DNA of 64,000 bases, taken from CAVUCE01 sp963739985 (GTDB lineage Bacteria; Bacteroidota; Ignavibacteria; Ignavibacteriales; Ignavibacteriaceae). The translations under genes were made by a program, and so were the position numbers. A model generated the notes under the pieces. That model saw nothing but the letters and a program-made list of their open reading frames with translations. It was not told where the DNA came from and did no database searches. Positions 48,448-56,954 of this stretch are shown piece by piece (positions within the stretch are counted from its first letter, which is position 1; the number at the start of each line of letters is the position of its first letter). The stretch is taken from contig CAVUCE010000011.1 in the NCBI GenBank assembly GCA_963739985.1, positions 3,745-67,744 of the forward strand, read 5' to 3'.

Positions 48448-50493
48448 TTACTTCAAACCGCGATTTTTTAACATCGGTTCAATTTCAGGATCGTGACCTG
48501 TAAACTCATGGAATATTTTCTCGTAATCTTCGGTAGCGCCTCTTGAAAGAATCATCTTTCTAAAACGGTCGCCGTTTTTACGCGTTAATCCGCCGTTGTC
48601 TAAAAACCATTGATACGCGTCGTCATCAAGCATTTCCGACCAGAGATAAGCATAATAACCGGCGGCATAGCCGTTGCCCCAGATATGCATAAAATAACTA
48701 GAGCGGTAACGAGGCGGTACTTGAGGCAGATACAGGTGATCTTTCTTTAAGCTTGAAGTTTCAAACTTATCAGCATTCTGTTCAGGCGCTTCAGGCGATA
48801 TTGTATGCCATGCCATATCAAGATCGGCGGCTTCAAGAAGCTCCGTGAAATCATAGCCCTGGTTAAAATTGTTTGCCTTTTTAATTTTATCAACGAGTTC
48901 CTTAGAAATAGGTTTCCCGGTTTTGTAATTCAGCGCGTAATGTTCAAGAACTTTTGGATAAAGCGCCCAGTGTTCATTGAACTGCGACGGGAATTCAACA
49001 AAGTCGCGCGGTACATTTGTACCGGAAAGACTCGGATATTGCTGATCAGCGAACATGCCGTGTAAAGCGTGACCGAATTCATGGAACATAGTTGTAACGT
49101 CATCATAGCTTAACAATGCCGGTTTTCCCGGAGCAGGTTTCGCGAAGTTGCATACATTATAAATAACGGGTTTTGTGTTAAGCAATTTCGACTGCTGAAC
49201 AAAGTTATCCATCCAAGCTCCGCCGCCTTTATTATCTCGTTTGAAATAATCGGCATAAAAAAGAGCGAGAGGTGAACCGTCTCTATCATATACTTCAAAA
49301 ACACGGACATCTTTTTGATAAACAGGAATATTATGAAGTTCTTTGAATGTCAGTCCGTAAAGTTCGTGGGCTTCATAAAAAATACCTTTCTGAAGCACAT
49401 TATCGAGCACAAAGTAAGGTTTGATTTGAGAGTCATCCAAGTTGAATTTAGCCTTGCGAAGTTTTTCGGCATAATAGCTCCAGTCCCATGGTTCAAGCTT
49501 AAAACTTTTTCCGGTATTATCTATATAAGACTGAATTTCTGAGGCTTCTTTATGTTCATTGGCAACAGTAGCGGAAACAATTCCCGAAAGGAATTTTTCA
49601 ACCGCACCAGGTGTTTTAGCCATTTGATCTTCAAGTACCCAAGCGGCGTAATTCGGAAAGCCTAATAACTTTGCTTTTTCAGCACGGATTTTGGCAATGC
49701 GTTCAATATCAGCGCGAGTATCATTAGCATCGTTTCGCTCGCATCTGTTCCATGAATCTTCAAACAACTGTTTACGTGTGTCTCTATTTTCAAGAGATTG
49801 AAGATCGGGCTGCTGCGTTGTATTCTGAAGAGGAATAATCCATTTCCCCTTCAAACCACGTGCATTGGCGGCTTGAGCCGCGGCATCAATTTCAGAATTC
49901 GAAAGACCGGCAAGTTCTGATCTATTACTTACAACAAGGGCGCCTGCTTTTGTTCCGGCTAATAATTTATTTACGAATTTTGCGACAAGGGTTGCTTCCT
50001 CTTCATTTAACTTTTTCAATTTGGTTTTATCTTCTTTAGATAAATCGGCTCCCGCATGCACAAACTTTTTGTAATAATATGAAATCAGTTTCTGCGATTC
50101 ATGATCAAGTTTTAACTGATCAAGTTTCCTGTAAACCGCTTTCACTCTTTCGAATAATTTTGTATTCAGAAAAATCGCATCGCTGTGAGCGGCAAGTTTC
50201 GGTGCTTCTTCCTCCTGCACTTTCTGAAGCACGGAATCAGTATTAGCGCTTGTTATCGCATTAAATACTAATGTAACACGATCCAGAAGCTGACCGCTTT
50301 TTTCAAGCGCGACAAGGGTGTTTTCAAAAGTAGGCGGATCGGGATTATCGGCAATTTTTTTAATTTCTTCGAGCTCCTGCTGCATTCCTTTTTCAATAGC
50401 CGGTTTGTAATCACTGTCTTTAATTTTATCAAACGGCGGCGCCTGGAAAGGCAGTTTACTTGCAGTGAAAAAAGGATTGGTATGTTTAACCAC
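48448..50493 (-). CDS. M3 family oligopeptidase (dipeptidyl carboxypeptidase-like)
   Basis: A 681-residue cytoplasmic zinc metallopeptidase without a signal peptide. The active site FHEFGHALHGMFA (HExxH with H and E of the thimet family) is near residue 465, with the third ligand in FTELLEAADLDMAWH region (about 540-555); the typical GGAWMDNFV and SLSGTNVPRDFVEFPSQFNE segments flank it. It resembles E. coli Dcp/OpdA, which clears short peptides. It is monocistronic with a strong terminator. A Shine-Dalgarno is weak (GCGAGAG). Confidence 0.93.
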   Translation of the reverse strand: MVKHTNPFFTASKLPFQAPPFDKIKDSDYKPAIEKGMQQELEEIKKIADNPDPPTFENTLVALEKSGQLLDRVTLVFNAITSANTDSVLQKVQEEEAPKLAAHSDAIFLNTKLFERVKAVYRKLDQLKLDHESQKLISYYYKKFVHAGADLSKEDKTKLKKLNEEEATLVAKFVNKLLAGTKAGALVVSNRSELAGLSNSEIDAAAQAANARGLKGKWIIPLQNTTQQPDLQSLENRDTRKQLFEDSWNRCERNDANDTRADIERIAKIRAEKAKLLGFPNYAAWVLEDQMAKTPGAVEKFLSGIVSATVANEHKEASEIQSYIDNTGKSFKLEPWDWSYYAEKLRKAKFNLDDSQIKPYFVLDNVLQKGIFYEAHELYGLTFKELHNIPVYQKDVRVFEVYDRDGSPLALFYADYFKRDNKGGGAWMDNFVQQSKLLNTKPVIYNVCNFAKPAPGKPALLSYDDVTTMFHEFGHALHGMFADQQYPSLSGTNVPRDFVEFPSQFNEHWALYPKVLEHYALNYKTGKPISKELVDKIKKANNFNQGYDFTELLEAADLDMAWHTISPEAPEQNADKFETSSLKKDHLYLPQVPPRYRSSYFMHIWGNGYAAGYYAYLWSEMLDDDAYQWFLDNGGLTRKNGDRFRKMILSRGATEDYEKIFHEFTGHDPEIEPMLKNRGLK

Positions 50494-50931
50494 TGGATTC
50501 TCTCGCTGTGTTATTAAAAGTTGATGCTGTCATAAGCGATATAAATCCAAATGACAGCACAAAAAAGAGGGTTTTGTTTAAAAAATGGGACATTGTGAAT
50601 ATTCCTTTTGATCTTTAATCGATGCGCCTGCATGAGTAAATACCGGGTTTTGAAATGACCGGATTGATTTAACCCGGCATTTTTAGGGCATGAGCTTATA
50701 ATTCCGTCAATACAAGCGGAGCCATTACCCAACTCCATCAAAGCAATTTTATTGCTCAAAATATAATAATATTTTGGGTTTTTACTTATGGCATGAAGTA
50801 AACTAATAACTTGTCATTATATTGGTAAAATGAAGTGGTTTTAGAAGTAAATTCTTGAAGTAGGCTGGTATAAAAGTCGGTACACTAATGATCAGAAATC
50901 ATTAGTTGTTTGTTTAGGTGAAGTTGAAGGT

Positions 50932-51129
50932 GTGTGGTATTTGCTGAGGGAGGAAATTCTTCCGGATAATTATAAACTCTACTTCAAGGAGAAATTTGGA
51001 CTTACAGACCCGGCAGATTTGGATGCTTTGCTTAATGCTTACAATAATGCGGTCAAAAATAAATCATATAAATATCTACATGCGAAAAAGATAAAACTCA
51101 ACAAATACAGGGAATGGGCTAGTACTTGA
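50932..51129 (+). CDS. Unrecognised short reading frame (possible relict)
   Basis: A 65-residue frame starting at a GTG; the same frame is open 27 codons further upstream (to 50851) without a start codon. The translation WYLLREEILPDNYKLYFKEK ... LHAKKIKLNKYREWAST is highly charged and compositionally normal, unlike random AT-rich DNA, so it may be the end of a lost gene. I do not recognise a family. It sits at the edge of the transposon-remnant region. Confidence 0.25.
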   Translation: MWYLLREEILPDNYKLYFKEKFGLTDPADLDALLNAYNNAVKNKSYKYLHAKKIKLNKYREWAST

Positions 51130-51242
51130 GAGGGGCTAAGGTTGACAACCAAAAACGTGAAGAATTGTGCCGGGATGTATTGGTATGATGAAGCTTACAA
51201 AAAACAGTTACTAAAAATCAGACGCTTGAACAAATTGCATTA

Positions 51243-51269
51243 AATAAAAACGGGCAGAGAAGTCTGCCC
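51243..51269 (-). terminator. Strong hairpin with T-tract on the minus strand
   Basis: GGGCAG-AGAAGT-CTGCCC (51252-51269) is a perfect 6-bp stem; on the minus strand GTTTTTATTTA follows. It could terminate a minus-strand transcript from the remnant region, or be part of a lost element, since no intact gene feeds into it. Confidence 0.55.
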
Positions 51270-51688
51270 ATATAATTGTATTTATGATGAAAATTCTTGT
51301 AAAAAAGCTCAAATCTAGTAGCGTAATTAATCTTGTGTTAATGGGTAATGTAGAACTTGTGACTAAGCGAAGTAGTGCCCGCTTTGAAGGATAGACTTCG
51401 TCAACCTTAGCTTATCTTCTGCGAAAGTACTTGATATTGTTTTTTTAATTAACAAACCTATTGTCAGATAGACTTTGGCGATTGTTCTTTTGCAAATGGC
51501 TTTACATAGAACTAATTTTTTAATTTTTTTGAGAATTATTGAAGAATTTCCTTTAATGAAAAATACCATTTACACAAATTACTTTACAGACTCACAGGCT
51601 AAGTAACTCCGTTTTAATTAATCCCTTAGTGGTCATTGGCAACAATTTGTTAGTTTAGGTAGTATGATTTTATTATCGATGATAATTC

Positions 51689-51904
51689 TTATTTGTTGAA
51701 CAATGAGTTTTCACTTATTCCAAGATCCGGGGATATCTGTTTAATTGGTCTTTCTGATTCAATGACCATCTTTACCGCTGATACCTTGAATTCCTTATCA
51801 AAGATTCTACATGGTACTTTTGCTGATATTTTATTTGCTCCTATATTTTTACTTTTAGTAATATAGTTGCTTTTCTAGATGTCTACAATTTGGGGTACGG
51901 TTCA
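51689..51904 (-). mobile_element. Relict of an IS3-family insertion sequence (left end and OrfA fragment)
   Basis: On the minus strand TGAACCGTACCCCAAATTG (ending at 51904) looks like an IS3-family terminal repeat. About 75 bp on, a frame starting ATA (probably former ATG, 51827-51829) reads ISAKVPCRIFDKEFKVSAVK then MVIESERPIKQISPDLGISE, the N-terminus of IS3 OrfA (HTH_Tnp_1). It ends in a premature TAA at 51689-51691. No OrfB or right end was found in 51130-51690. The rest of 51905-52143 shows nothing recognisable. Confidence 0.75.
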
Positions 51905-52143
51905 AGTTACAATTCTCGATTTAATTTTTTTATATGGAATTTTTTTAGTCCCTTTTTCATCCATAAGATCGATTGCATACTTCCTTATAATTTCTGATAT
52001 TAAAACCGGATTTAACGTTAATAACCATTTGAGACAGAGAAATGATACTCCATAGTATTAATTCTGCTGAAGAAAAATTTGTAATCCTTTAAAACACAAG
52101 ATTGATTATGTGTTTGAAAATAATTATTCAATAGGCACCTTTA

Positions 52144-53634
52144 ATGAATATACTAATGGTTTACCCGATGTATCCCGATACATTCTGGAGTTTTAAGCAC
52201 GCTTTGAAATTTGTATCTAAGAAAGCGAGTTTCCCTCCCTTAGGACTTTTAACGGTAGCCTCCATACTGCCAAAAGGTTGGAATAAAAAGCTAATCGATA
52301 TGAATGCAAGCCAGTTAAACGATGATGACATTCTTTGGGCAGATTTTATTTTTATTAGTGCAATGTCAATTCAAAGTGAGTCCGCCGATAAGGTTATTCA
52401 ACAATGTAAAAAATTAAAAGCAAAAATTGTTGCCGGCGGTCCTTTATTTACAAGCAGCCCGGAACTTTATAATGACATTGACCATCTTGTTCTCAATGAA
52501 GCAGAAATCACTTTACCGTTGTTCTTAAATGATCTGAACAATGGAACACTAAAACAAAAATATACTTCGGAAGACTGGGCGAATATTACAACTACTCCCC
52601 TACCTGATTGGAATCTTATTTCAATGAAGAATTATACATCAATGAATGTACAGTATTCAAGGGGATGCCCTTTTGACTGCGACTTTTGTGATATCACAGT
52701 ACTTTACGGCAGAAAACCGCGTACTAAAACAAAGGAACAGGTAATAGCTGAACTGGATATATTATATTTTTCCGGCTGGCGTGGCCCCGTATTTTTTGTT
52801 GATGATAATTTCATTGGTAATAAAGCGAAACTGAAAAAAGAAATTCTTCCTGCTATTGCAGATTGGATGGATAAAAGGAAAAGTCCTTTCTTTCTGAACA
52901 CGGAAGCCTCAATCAATCTTGCCGATGATGAAATGCTGATGCAGCTTATGGTTAAAGCAGGGTTTGAAGCCGTCTTTATAGGAATTGAAACACCTAACGA
53001 TGAAAGCCTGGTTGAGTGTAATAAAATTCAAAACAGAAACCGTGATCTAATTTCTAGTGTAAAAAAAATTCAGGAATTTGGCCTTGAAGTTCAGGGAGGA
53101 TTTATTGTCGGGTTTGATAATGATCCCCCGGCAACATTTGATAAGCTTACAAACTTTATACAGGAAAGCGGTATTGTAACTGCTATGGTTGGATTATTAA
53201 ATGCGCCTAGAGGAACGAAACTTCAAAAAAGATTGGAGAGCGAAGGAAGGTTATTGAATGATTTCAACGGGAACAATACTGACCTTTCAATTAATTTTAT
53301 CCCTCAGATGAATCACAAAATACTTTTGGACGGGTATAAGGAAATATTGGATACCATCTATTCACCCAAATATTACTATGAGCGAGTAATGCGCTTTTTG
53401 AAAGACTTTGAACCAAAAAAGAAAAAAGTGTTTCATCTTAACCCTGGTTACATACTAGCACTGTTTAGATCAATGTTTAAATTGGGTGTAGTAGGCAAGG
53501 AAAGGGTTTACTACTGGAAATTATTTTTCTGGTCACTATTACATAAACCGCAGTTGTTCTCACTTGCAATATTGTTTACTATTTATGGATTCCATTTCAG
53601 AAAGGTATCCGAAAGCTACTCGCGGAATATTTAG
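52144..53634 (+). CDS. B12-binding radical SAM protein (DUF4070-type)
   Basis: A 496-residue enzyme. The N-terminal B12-binding-like domain (about 1-150, with LLTVASILPKGWNKKLIDMN and NEAEITLPLFLNDL) precedes the radical SAM barrel, whose cluster motif is YSRGCPFDCDFCDITVLYG (CxxxCxxC, near residue 178-185). VFFVDDNFIGN and EAVFIGIETPNDES follow, as in HpnJ/HpnP-related and DUF4070 proteins. The C-terminal 100 residues carry a basic helix pair and hydrophobic stretches. Family members methylate or rearrange lipids, hopanoids or tetrapyrroles. It is flanked by IS relicts on both sides, so lateral acquisition is likely. Confidence 0.9.
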   Translation: MNILMVYPMYPDTFWSFKHALKFVSKKASFPPLGLLTVASILPKGWNKKLIDMNASQLNDDDILWADFIFISAMSIQSESADKVIQQCKKLKAKIVAGGPLFTSSPELYNDIDHLVLNEAEITLPLFLNDLNNGTLKQKYTSEDWANITTTPLPDWNLISMKNYTSMNVQYSRGCPFDCDFCDITVLYGRKPRTKTKEQVIAELDILYFSGWRGPVFFVDDNFIGNKAKLKKEILPAIADWMDKRKSPFFLNTEASINLADDEMLMQLMVKAGFEAVFIGIETPNDESLVECNKIQNRNRDLISSVKKIQEFGLEVQGGFIVGFDNDPPATFDKLTNFIQESGIVTAMVGLLNAPRGTKLQKRLESEGRLLNDFNGNNTDLSINFIPQMNHKILLDGYKEILDTIYSPKYYYERVMRFLKDFEPKKKKVFHLNPGYILALFRSMFKLGVVGKERVYYWKLFFWSLLHKPQLFSLAILFTIYGFHFRKVSESYSRNI

Positions 53635-53760
53635 GGAATTCAGACTTGCTTATATTTTAAGAATTATCATTTCTCTTTTTAAAATATTTATCAATTCTTT
53701 TCATATATGTAATGTTCATACTTCAACATTTATTTTTATTAAATTCAATAATTTGCTCTT

Positions 53761-53937
53761 TTATTTCTTTATATAAGCATTCAGCCCAACCACTATTGGC
53801 TTGCCATCTATTATACAATCTGTAACTACATTACCGTGTGTGGTTGCTACAACTAATGTTTTACCAGAGGCACTTGGTGTTGGATCTTGCAATTCAATGG
53901 TAATAATAAGTTTACCATCTTCTATTTTTACTTCCAT
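53761..53937 (-). CDS. Conserved-looking 58-residue protein of unknown function
   Basis: Frame MEVKIEDGKLIITIELQDPT then PSASGKTLVVATTHGNVVTD, ending VVGLNAYIKK, with TAA at 53761-53763. AAGGAGATGAAACT-ATG is an excellent Shine-Dalgarno. The alternating polar/hydrophobic beta strands, the PSASGKTL segment and the VGLNAYIKK end suggest a folded small domain; I recall similar short proteins in other bacteria but cannot name the family. It lies divergently upstream of the IS110 relict and downstream of the radical SAM gene. Confidence 0.75.
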   Translation of the reverse strand: MEVKIEDGKLIITIELQDPTPSASGKTLVVATTHGNVVTDCIIDGKPIVVGLNAYIKK

Positions 53938-54024
53938 AGTTTCATCTCCTTAATGTTAACTACTTTAAAAAACAACTGGTGTTACAAAGTCCGAATGCGA
54001 ATACGCAGTCAGATGTTATGTTTA

Positions 54025-54239
54025 AAAAGTCTCAAAAAATAGTTCCATTTATTTAACAATTCAAAGGAGACTTTTACAATGAACAAGATCTATTTTAATA
54101 ATGCAAATTTCTTCATCGGCATTGATAATCACCTTAAGAATTGAAGAGTAACCATTCGGAATTCCGGTTTGGAACTTAAAACCTTTTCTATGAACATATA
54201 GTTGCTTTTATGTTTGCATACTATTTGGGGGTCGGTTCA
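54025..54239 (+). mobile_element. IS110-family transposase N-terminal relict joined to an IS3-like end
   Basis: ATG 54079 with Shine-Dalgarno AAAGGAGA reads MNKIYFNNANFFIGIDNHLK, the IS110 DEDD transposase N-terminus (IGID Asp kept). An in-frame TGA at codon 22 stands where W is usual (LKNW), then RVTIRNSGLELKTFSMN follows, with TAG soon after. Its leader forms a 9-bp hairpin (AAAAGTCTC 54025-54033 / GAGACTTTT 54067-54075) that covers the Shine-Dalgarno. At 54196 the sequence switches to a 44-bp block matching 51861-51904 (both starting ATATAGTTGCTTTT and ending CGGTTCA), so an IS3-type end lies inside the IS110 relict. Confidence 0.72.
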
Positions 54240-54807
54240 GTTTGATTGTGAATACATTCAACCTGTAATACAAATCTTCACGGAATTTTCCTGATGCCAC
54301 TATATATAGTCGAAAACTTCGGAGTTTCGAAAAAATAGAGGTATTTTTTTCGGATTGTATAAGAATCAGTTTTGACAATAGGCTGATACTAGTAAAAATA
54401 TTTTCAAAATAATCCCTTAGGATTTAGGTTCCATAACTTCCCCCCGTGTTCCCAGATCTACCTCGCAGTGTTTATAAAAAAATTCAAACTAGATAAGGCG
54501 TCACTCTTTCATCTTTAGATAGAAAATCAGATCTAAAAATAAATTTGTTTTGAAAATTGTAATTAGATACAGGTTATTACTTTTTTGACTTTATAGTTGT
54601 TCTAGCGCTTTATATTATAAAATTCATTTCGATAAATTGCTACATTCCTTCACTTCAATGTTAGTTCAAAGAGCTTTTCACTTTCCGTGGATAAAGTGCT
54701 ATCATGTTATGAAGATTTAAGTACTACTTAAAATTATTTTCACTTGCAAAGACAAAATTTGATGAATGCTGAAAAATTGCTTTAATATTATAATTTTTAG
54801 TATCAGT
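54240..54807. other. 568-bp non-coding stretch, no gene seen
   Basis: The segment between the IS110/IS3 relict and the ccdA-like gene is AT-rich, with short runs such as TTTTTTTCGG and ACTTCCCCCCGTG but no frame, no tRNA and no repeat that I can recognise. A small stem (CGAAA..CT / AG..TTTCG, 54312-54330) is weak. Since the neighbouring genes both point away or end here, it may be the residue of the decayed elements. Confidence 0.5.
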
Positions 54808-55506
54808 TTAACCTTGGTAAATAAGGTAAACTCCACCGATTATTACCAAACCACCACATGTCCTTTTTATCCACAAAATTGTTTTTGATTCCTCACTCCA
54901 ATTCAAGTATTTCTGAACTTTCCCGGTTAATGTTCCTGCACCAACGATAACAGAACAATGCCCTATTCCAAATGCTAAAAGGAAAATTATAGCAAGTAAA
55001 TAGTTTGTTTGCGCTGTTTGGAATACAACTCCAAGTACAGGAGCCATAAACGCAAAAGTACAAGGTCCTAAAGCAATCCCAAATAATAAGCCCAGTATTA
55101 AAGCAGCAAACAAACCTTTGGTTTTCGTAGGACTTAATCCACCGGAGTTCCAATCGATTTTAATTATATCAAGTAGATACAGACCCACTAGAAAAAATAT
55201 TACAGCAACAAAATAATTACCATAAGGTCCAACATCTCCCATTAGTCTACCGAGTGAAGCAGTGATTATTCCTATCAAAGCAATTGTTATTAATATCCCG
55301 ACTGAGAAGATTAACGAGATGTTAAACGTCCGGCCGATTGATATTTTTCCTTGAGAACTTATAAAACCAACAACAAGCGGGATACTTGATAGATGGCATG
55401 GTGAAAGAAGAATCGATAAAACTCCCCAGCCAAAAGAAGCAAGAACAGCAATCCATATAGTTCCTGTCATCGCTTCATAAAGTGTAGTGAAAATACTTTC
55501 AATCAT
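54808..55506 (-). CDS. CcdA/DsbD-type transmembrane thiol electron carrier
   Basis: A 232-residue polytopic protein with six hydrophobic segments. Each half holds one conserved Cys: LLSPCHLSSIPLVVGF (about C37) and GPCTFAFMAPVLG (about C148), the pair that carries electrons across the membrane in CcdA/DsbD. It is the last gene of the operon; its start is 1 bp after the stop of a secreted thioredoxin, its likely partner. Given the context it may keep the outside thioredoxins reduced for the arsenical/metal system rather than cytochrome c maturation, but that is inference. Confidence 0.9.
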   Translation of the reverse strand: MIESIFTTLYEAMTGTIWIAVLASFGWGVLSILLSPCHLSSIPLVVGFISSQGKISIGRTFNISLIFSVGILITIALIGIITASLGRLMGDVGPYGNYFVAVIFFLVGLYLLDIIKIDWNSGGLSPTKTKGLFAALILGLLFGIALGPCTFAFMAPVLGVVFQTAQTNYLLAIIFLLAFGIGHCSVIVGAGTLTGKVQKYLNWSEESKTILWIKRTCGGLVIIGGVYLIYQG

Positions 55507-55507
55507 C

Positions 55508-55939
55508 TCAACCCTTTGTGCTTTTCAACTTTACTCCTTTGTTCTGCAAAATTTTTTCTATCTCGGCTTCAGGATAGAAGCCTTCGTGACGGTGAAATTC
55601 CTTCCCATTTTCGTCTAAAAAAACCTGTGTCGGGATTAATTTGATTCCATATTTATCGGCATAAGGTCTTTGCTCTTGAGTCCATACATCATAAAATATT
55701 ACCCTTACCTGACCGGCATATTTCTTCTCTATATTCTTCATAACCGGTTGCATCATTTTACAAGGGATGCAATTAACCGAGCCGAGTTCTATAAATGTAA
55801 CTTTTGGTTTAGATATTTTTTGATTTTCAACTTTGCCCTTTTTTGTTTGTGCATTGCTATTTACAATTAATAAAACTGCAATAATCATTATTGAAAATAT
55901 TTTTCCCCTAGCATGGCGGGATTTTACTTCACTCAACAT
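55508..55939 (-). CDS. Secreted/membrane-anchored thioredoxin
   Basis: A 143-residue thioredoxin with an N-terminal hydrophobic signal/anchor (about 14-30), the redox motif GSVNCIPCKMMQPVM (CxxC: CIPC, near residue 57-60), DVWTQEQRPYADKYGIKLIPT (cis-Pro loop near 99) and FHRHEGFYPEAE. Periplasmic placement fits the CcdA-type partner whose gene starts one base after its stop. It is likely to reduce disulfides of, or deliver electrons to, a metal-handling or cytochrome protein. Confidence 0.88.
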   Translation of the reverse strand: MLSEVKSRHARGKIFSIMIIAVLLIVNSNAQTKKGKVENQKISKPKVTFIELGSVNCIPCKMMQPVMKNIEKKYAGQVRVIFYDVWTQEQRPYADKYGIKLIPTQVFLDENGKEFHRHEGFYPEAEIEKILQNKGVKLKSTKG

Positions 55940-55940
55940 C

Positions 55941-56180
55941 TTAATTCTCCTTTAACCAATTTAGTAATTGTTCTTCTTTAGGTATTATGCCGCTGCTTTT
56001 TAACTTTTCATTTATTACCAAACCTGGTGTCATCATTATTCCATAGCCAATCATTTCTTGAATGTCTTCAACTTTAGTTACTTCGGCTTGAATATTGTTT
56101 TTACTGATTAAGTCTCTAACTTTTGCTTCGAGAGTTCTGCATTTAGAGCAGCCGGTTCCAAGCACTTTTATAGAAATCAT
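55941..56180 (-). CDS. Small thioredoxin-like protein (TM0996/MTH895 type)
   Basis: A 79-residue glutaredoxin/thioredoxin-like protein: MISIKVLGTGCSKCRTLEAK (CxxC at 11-14) and GIMMTPGLVINEKLKSSGII. This short family often pairs with ArsP/permease and ars genes. A close paralogue lies at 58966-59235. Its stop is 1 bp upstream of the secreted thioredoxin start. Confidence 0.9.
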   Translation of the reverse strand: MISIKVLGTGCSKCRTLEAKVRDLISKNNIQAEVTKVEDIQEMIGYGIMMTPGLVINEKLKSSGIIPKEEQLLNWLKEN

Positions 56181-56276
56181 AATTTTTCTTCCCCTAATCT
56201 ATTTAATAAATTTGCTATTGAATCATTTACCGTTGTGAATTATTTTGATAATTCCATGTTTTTTTTAGTATTCATT

Positions 56277-56951
56277 TTATTTCCAATTGTTGAATAATAA
56301 TTTTAACTCGGTATATAAATTTTTACTCCTTACATATCTTTTAATTTCTTTACCTTCATTATTTACTACAATAACCACCGGTATAAAACCAACTTCATAT
56401 TCATTTTGTAAATTATAGTTCGAATAAGTGTCCACTACTGCATAGTCAAATAAATGCGGATTTTCTTTTAGTAGTTTCTGAACTCCTGCTTCCTGCTGAT
56501 AACAAATCTCATAAGTACATTCACAGGACATTGATGTTGAAAAGAGAATAATTTTCTGTTTTGATGATTTCTTTAACTCATTTAAAAAATAATCACCGAA
56601 AAGAGAATTGAAATTATTATTTACAGCACGGAAAGATTTTTTTAATGTATCAACATCCGATTTACTAAAGAAATATTTCTCGAATGCTTTATAAGATTCT
56701 ATTAGCAAAACTTTCTTATTCTTATAATCTTTTTCTTTAATAATTGAGTTCGAGAAGTAATTCCGGTTTTTCAGCTCACCTAATAGTCTTTCAAGTTCAA
56801 TAACAGAAGATTTGTCCGGAAATTTATTTTCTAAAAAAAATAAATTGATTTGTGCAATCTTTTCACGCGTCTCATTAATCGAATCAATAGATGATTCGCT
56901 CTTTATAAAACCGGCAAAAAACAATATGACTAATAGTAATCGTGTAAGCAT
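56277..56951 (-). CDS. Exported Cys-rich thioredoxin-like protein, unrecognised
   Basis: A 224-residue protein with a short signal/anchor (MLTRLLLVILFFAGFIKS). The N-terminal half is helical (about 25-120, rich in K/E/N). The C-terminal half looks like a thioredoxin fold (QKIILFSTSMSCECTYEICY, then FDYAVVDTYSNYNLQNEYEV and GFIPVVIVVNNEGKEIKRYV). The redox segment carries Cys as C-E-C-x4-C (SCECTYEIC) instead of CxxC, and GFIPVV supplies a cis-Pro-like site. It lies 3 bp after the permease gene stop, so it probably works with the permease. I know no family for it. Confidence 0.7.
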   Translation of the reverse strand: MLTRLLLVILFFAGFIKSESSIDSINETREKIAQINLFFLENKFPDKSSVIELERLLGELKNRNYFSNSIIKEKDYKNKKVLLIESYKAFEKYFFSKSDVDTLKKSFRAVNNNFNSLFGDYFLNELKKSSKQKIILFSTSMSCECTYEICYQQEAGVQKLLKENPHLFDYAVVDTYSNYNLQNEYEVGFIPVVIVVNNEGKEIKRYVRSKNLYTELKLLFNNWK

Positions 56952-56954
56952 ATT

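Noticed and set aside
50514..50759. 81-residue frame on the minus strand upstream of the M3 peptidase
   Set aside because: No Shine-Dalgarno, no domain-like pattern, mixed composition; it looks like a chance open frame in the peptidase upstream region.
51363..51569. 68-residue Lys/Ile-rich frame on the minus strand
   Set aside because: AT-driven composition, no recognisable family, no ribosome-binding site; possibly part of a lost element, but not supportable as a gene.
27885..54200. TGA read as tryptophan (genetic code change)
   Set aside because: TGA ends intact genes such as the one at 10577-11176, followed by a normal start, and TGG is used for Trp throughout; the TGA cases are all in decayed genes.
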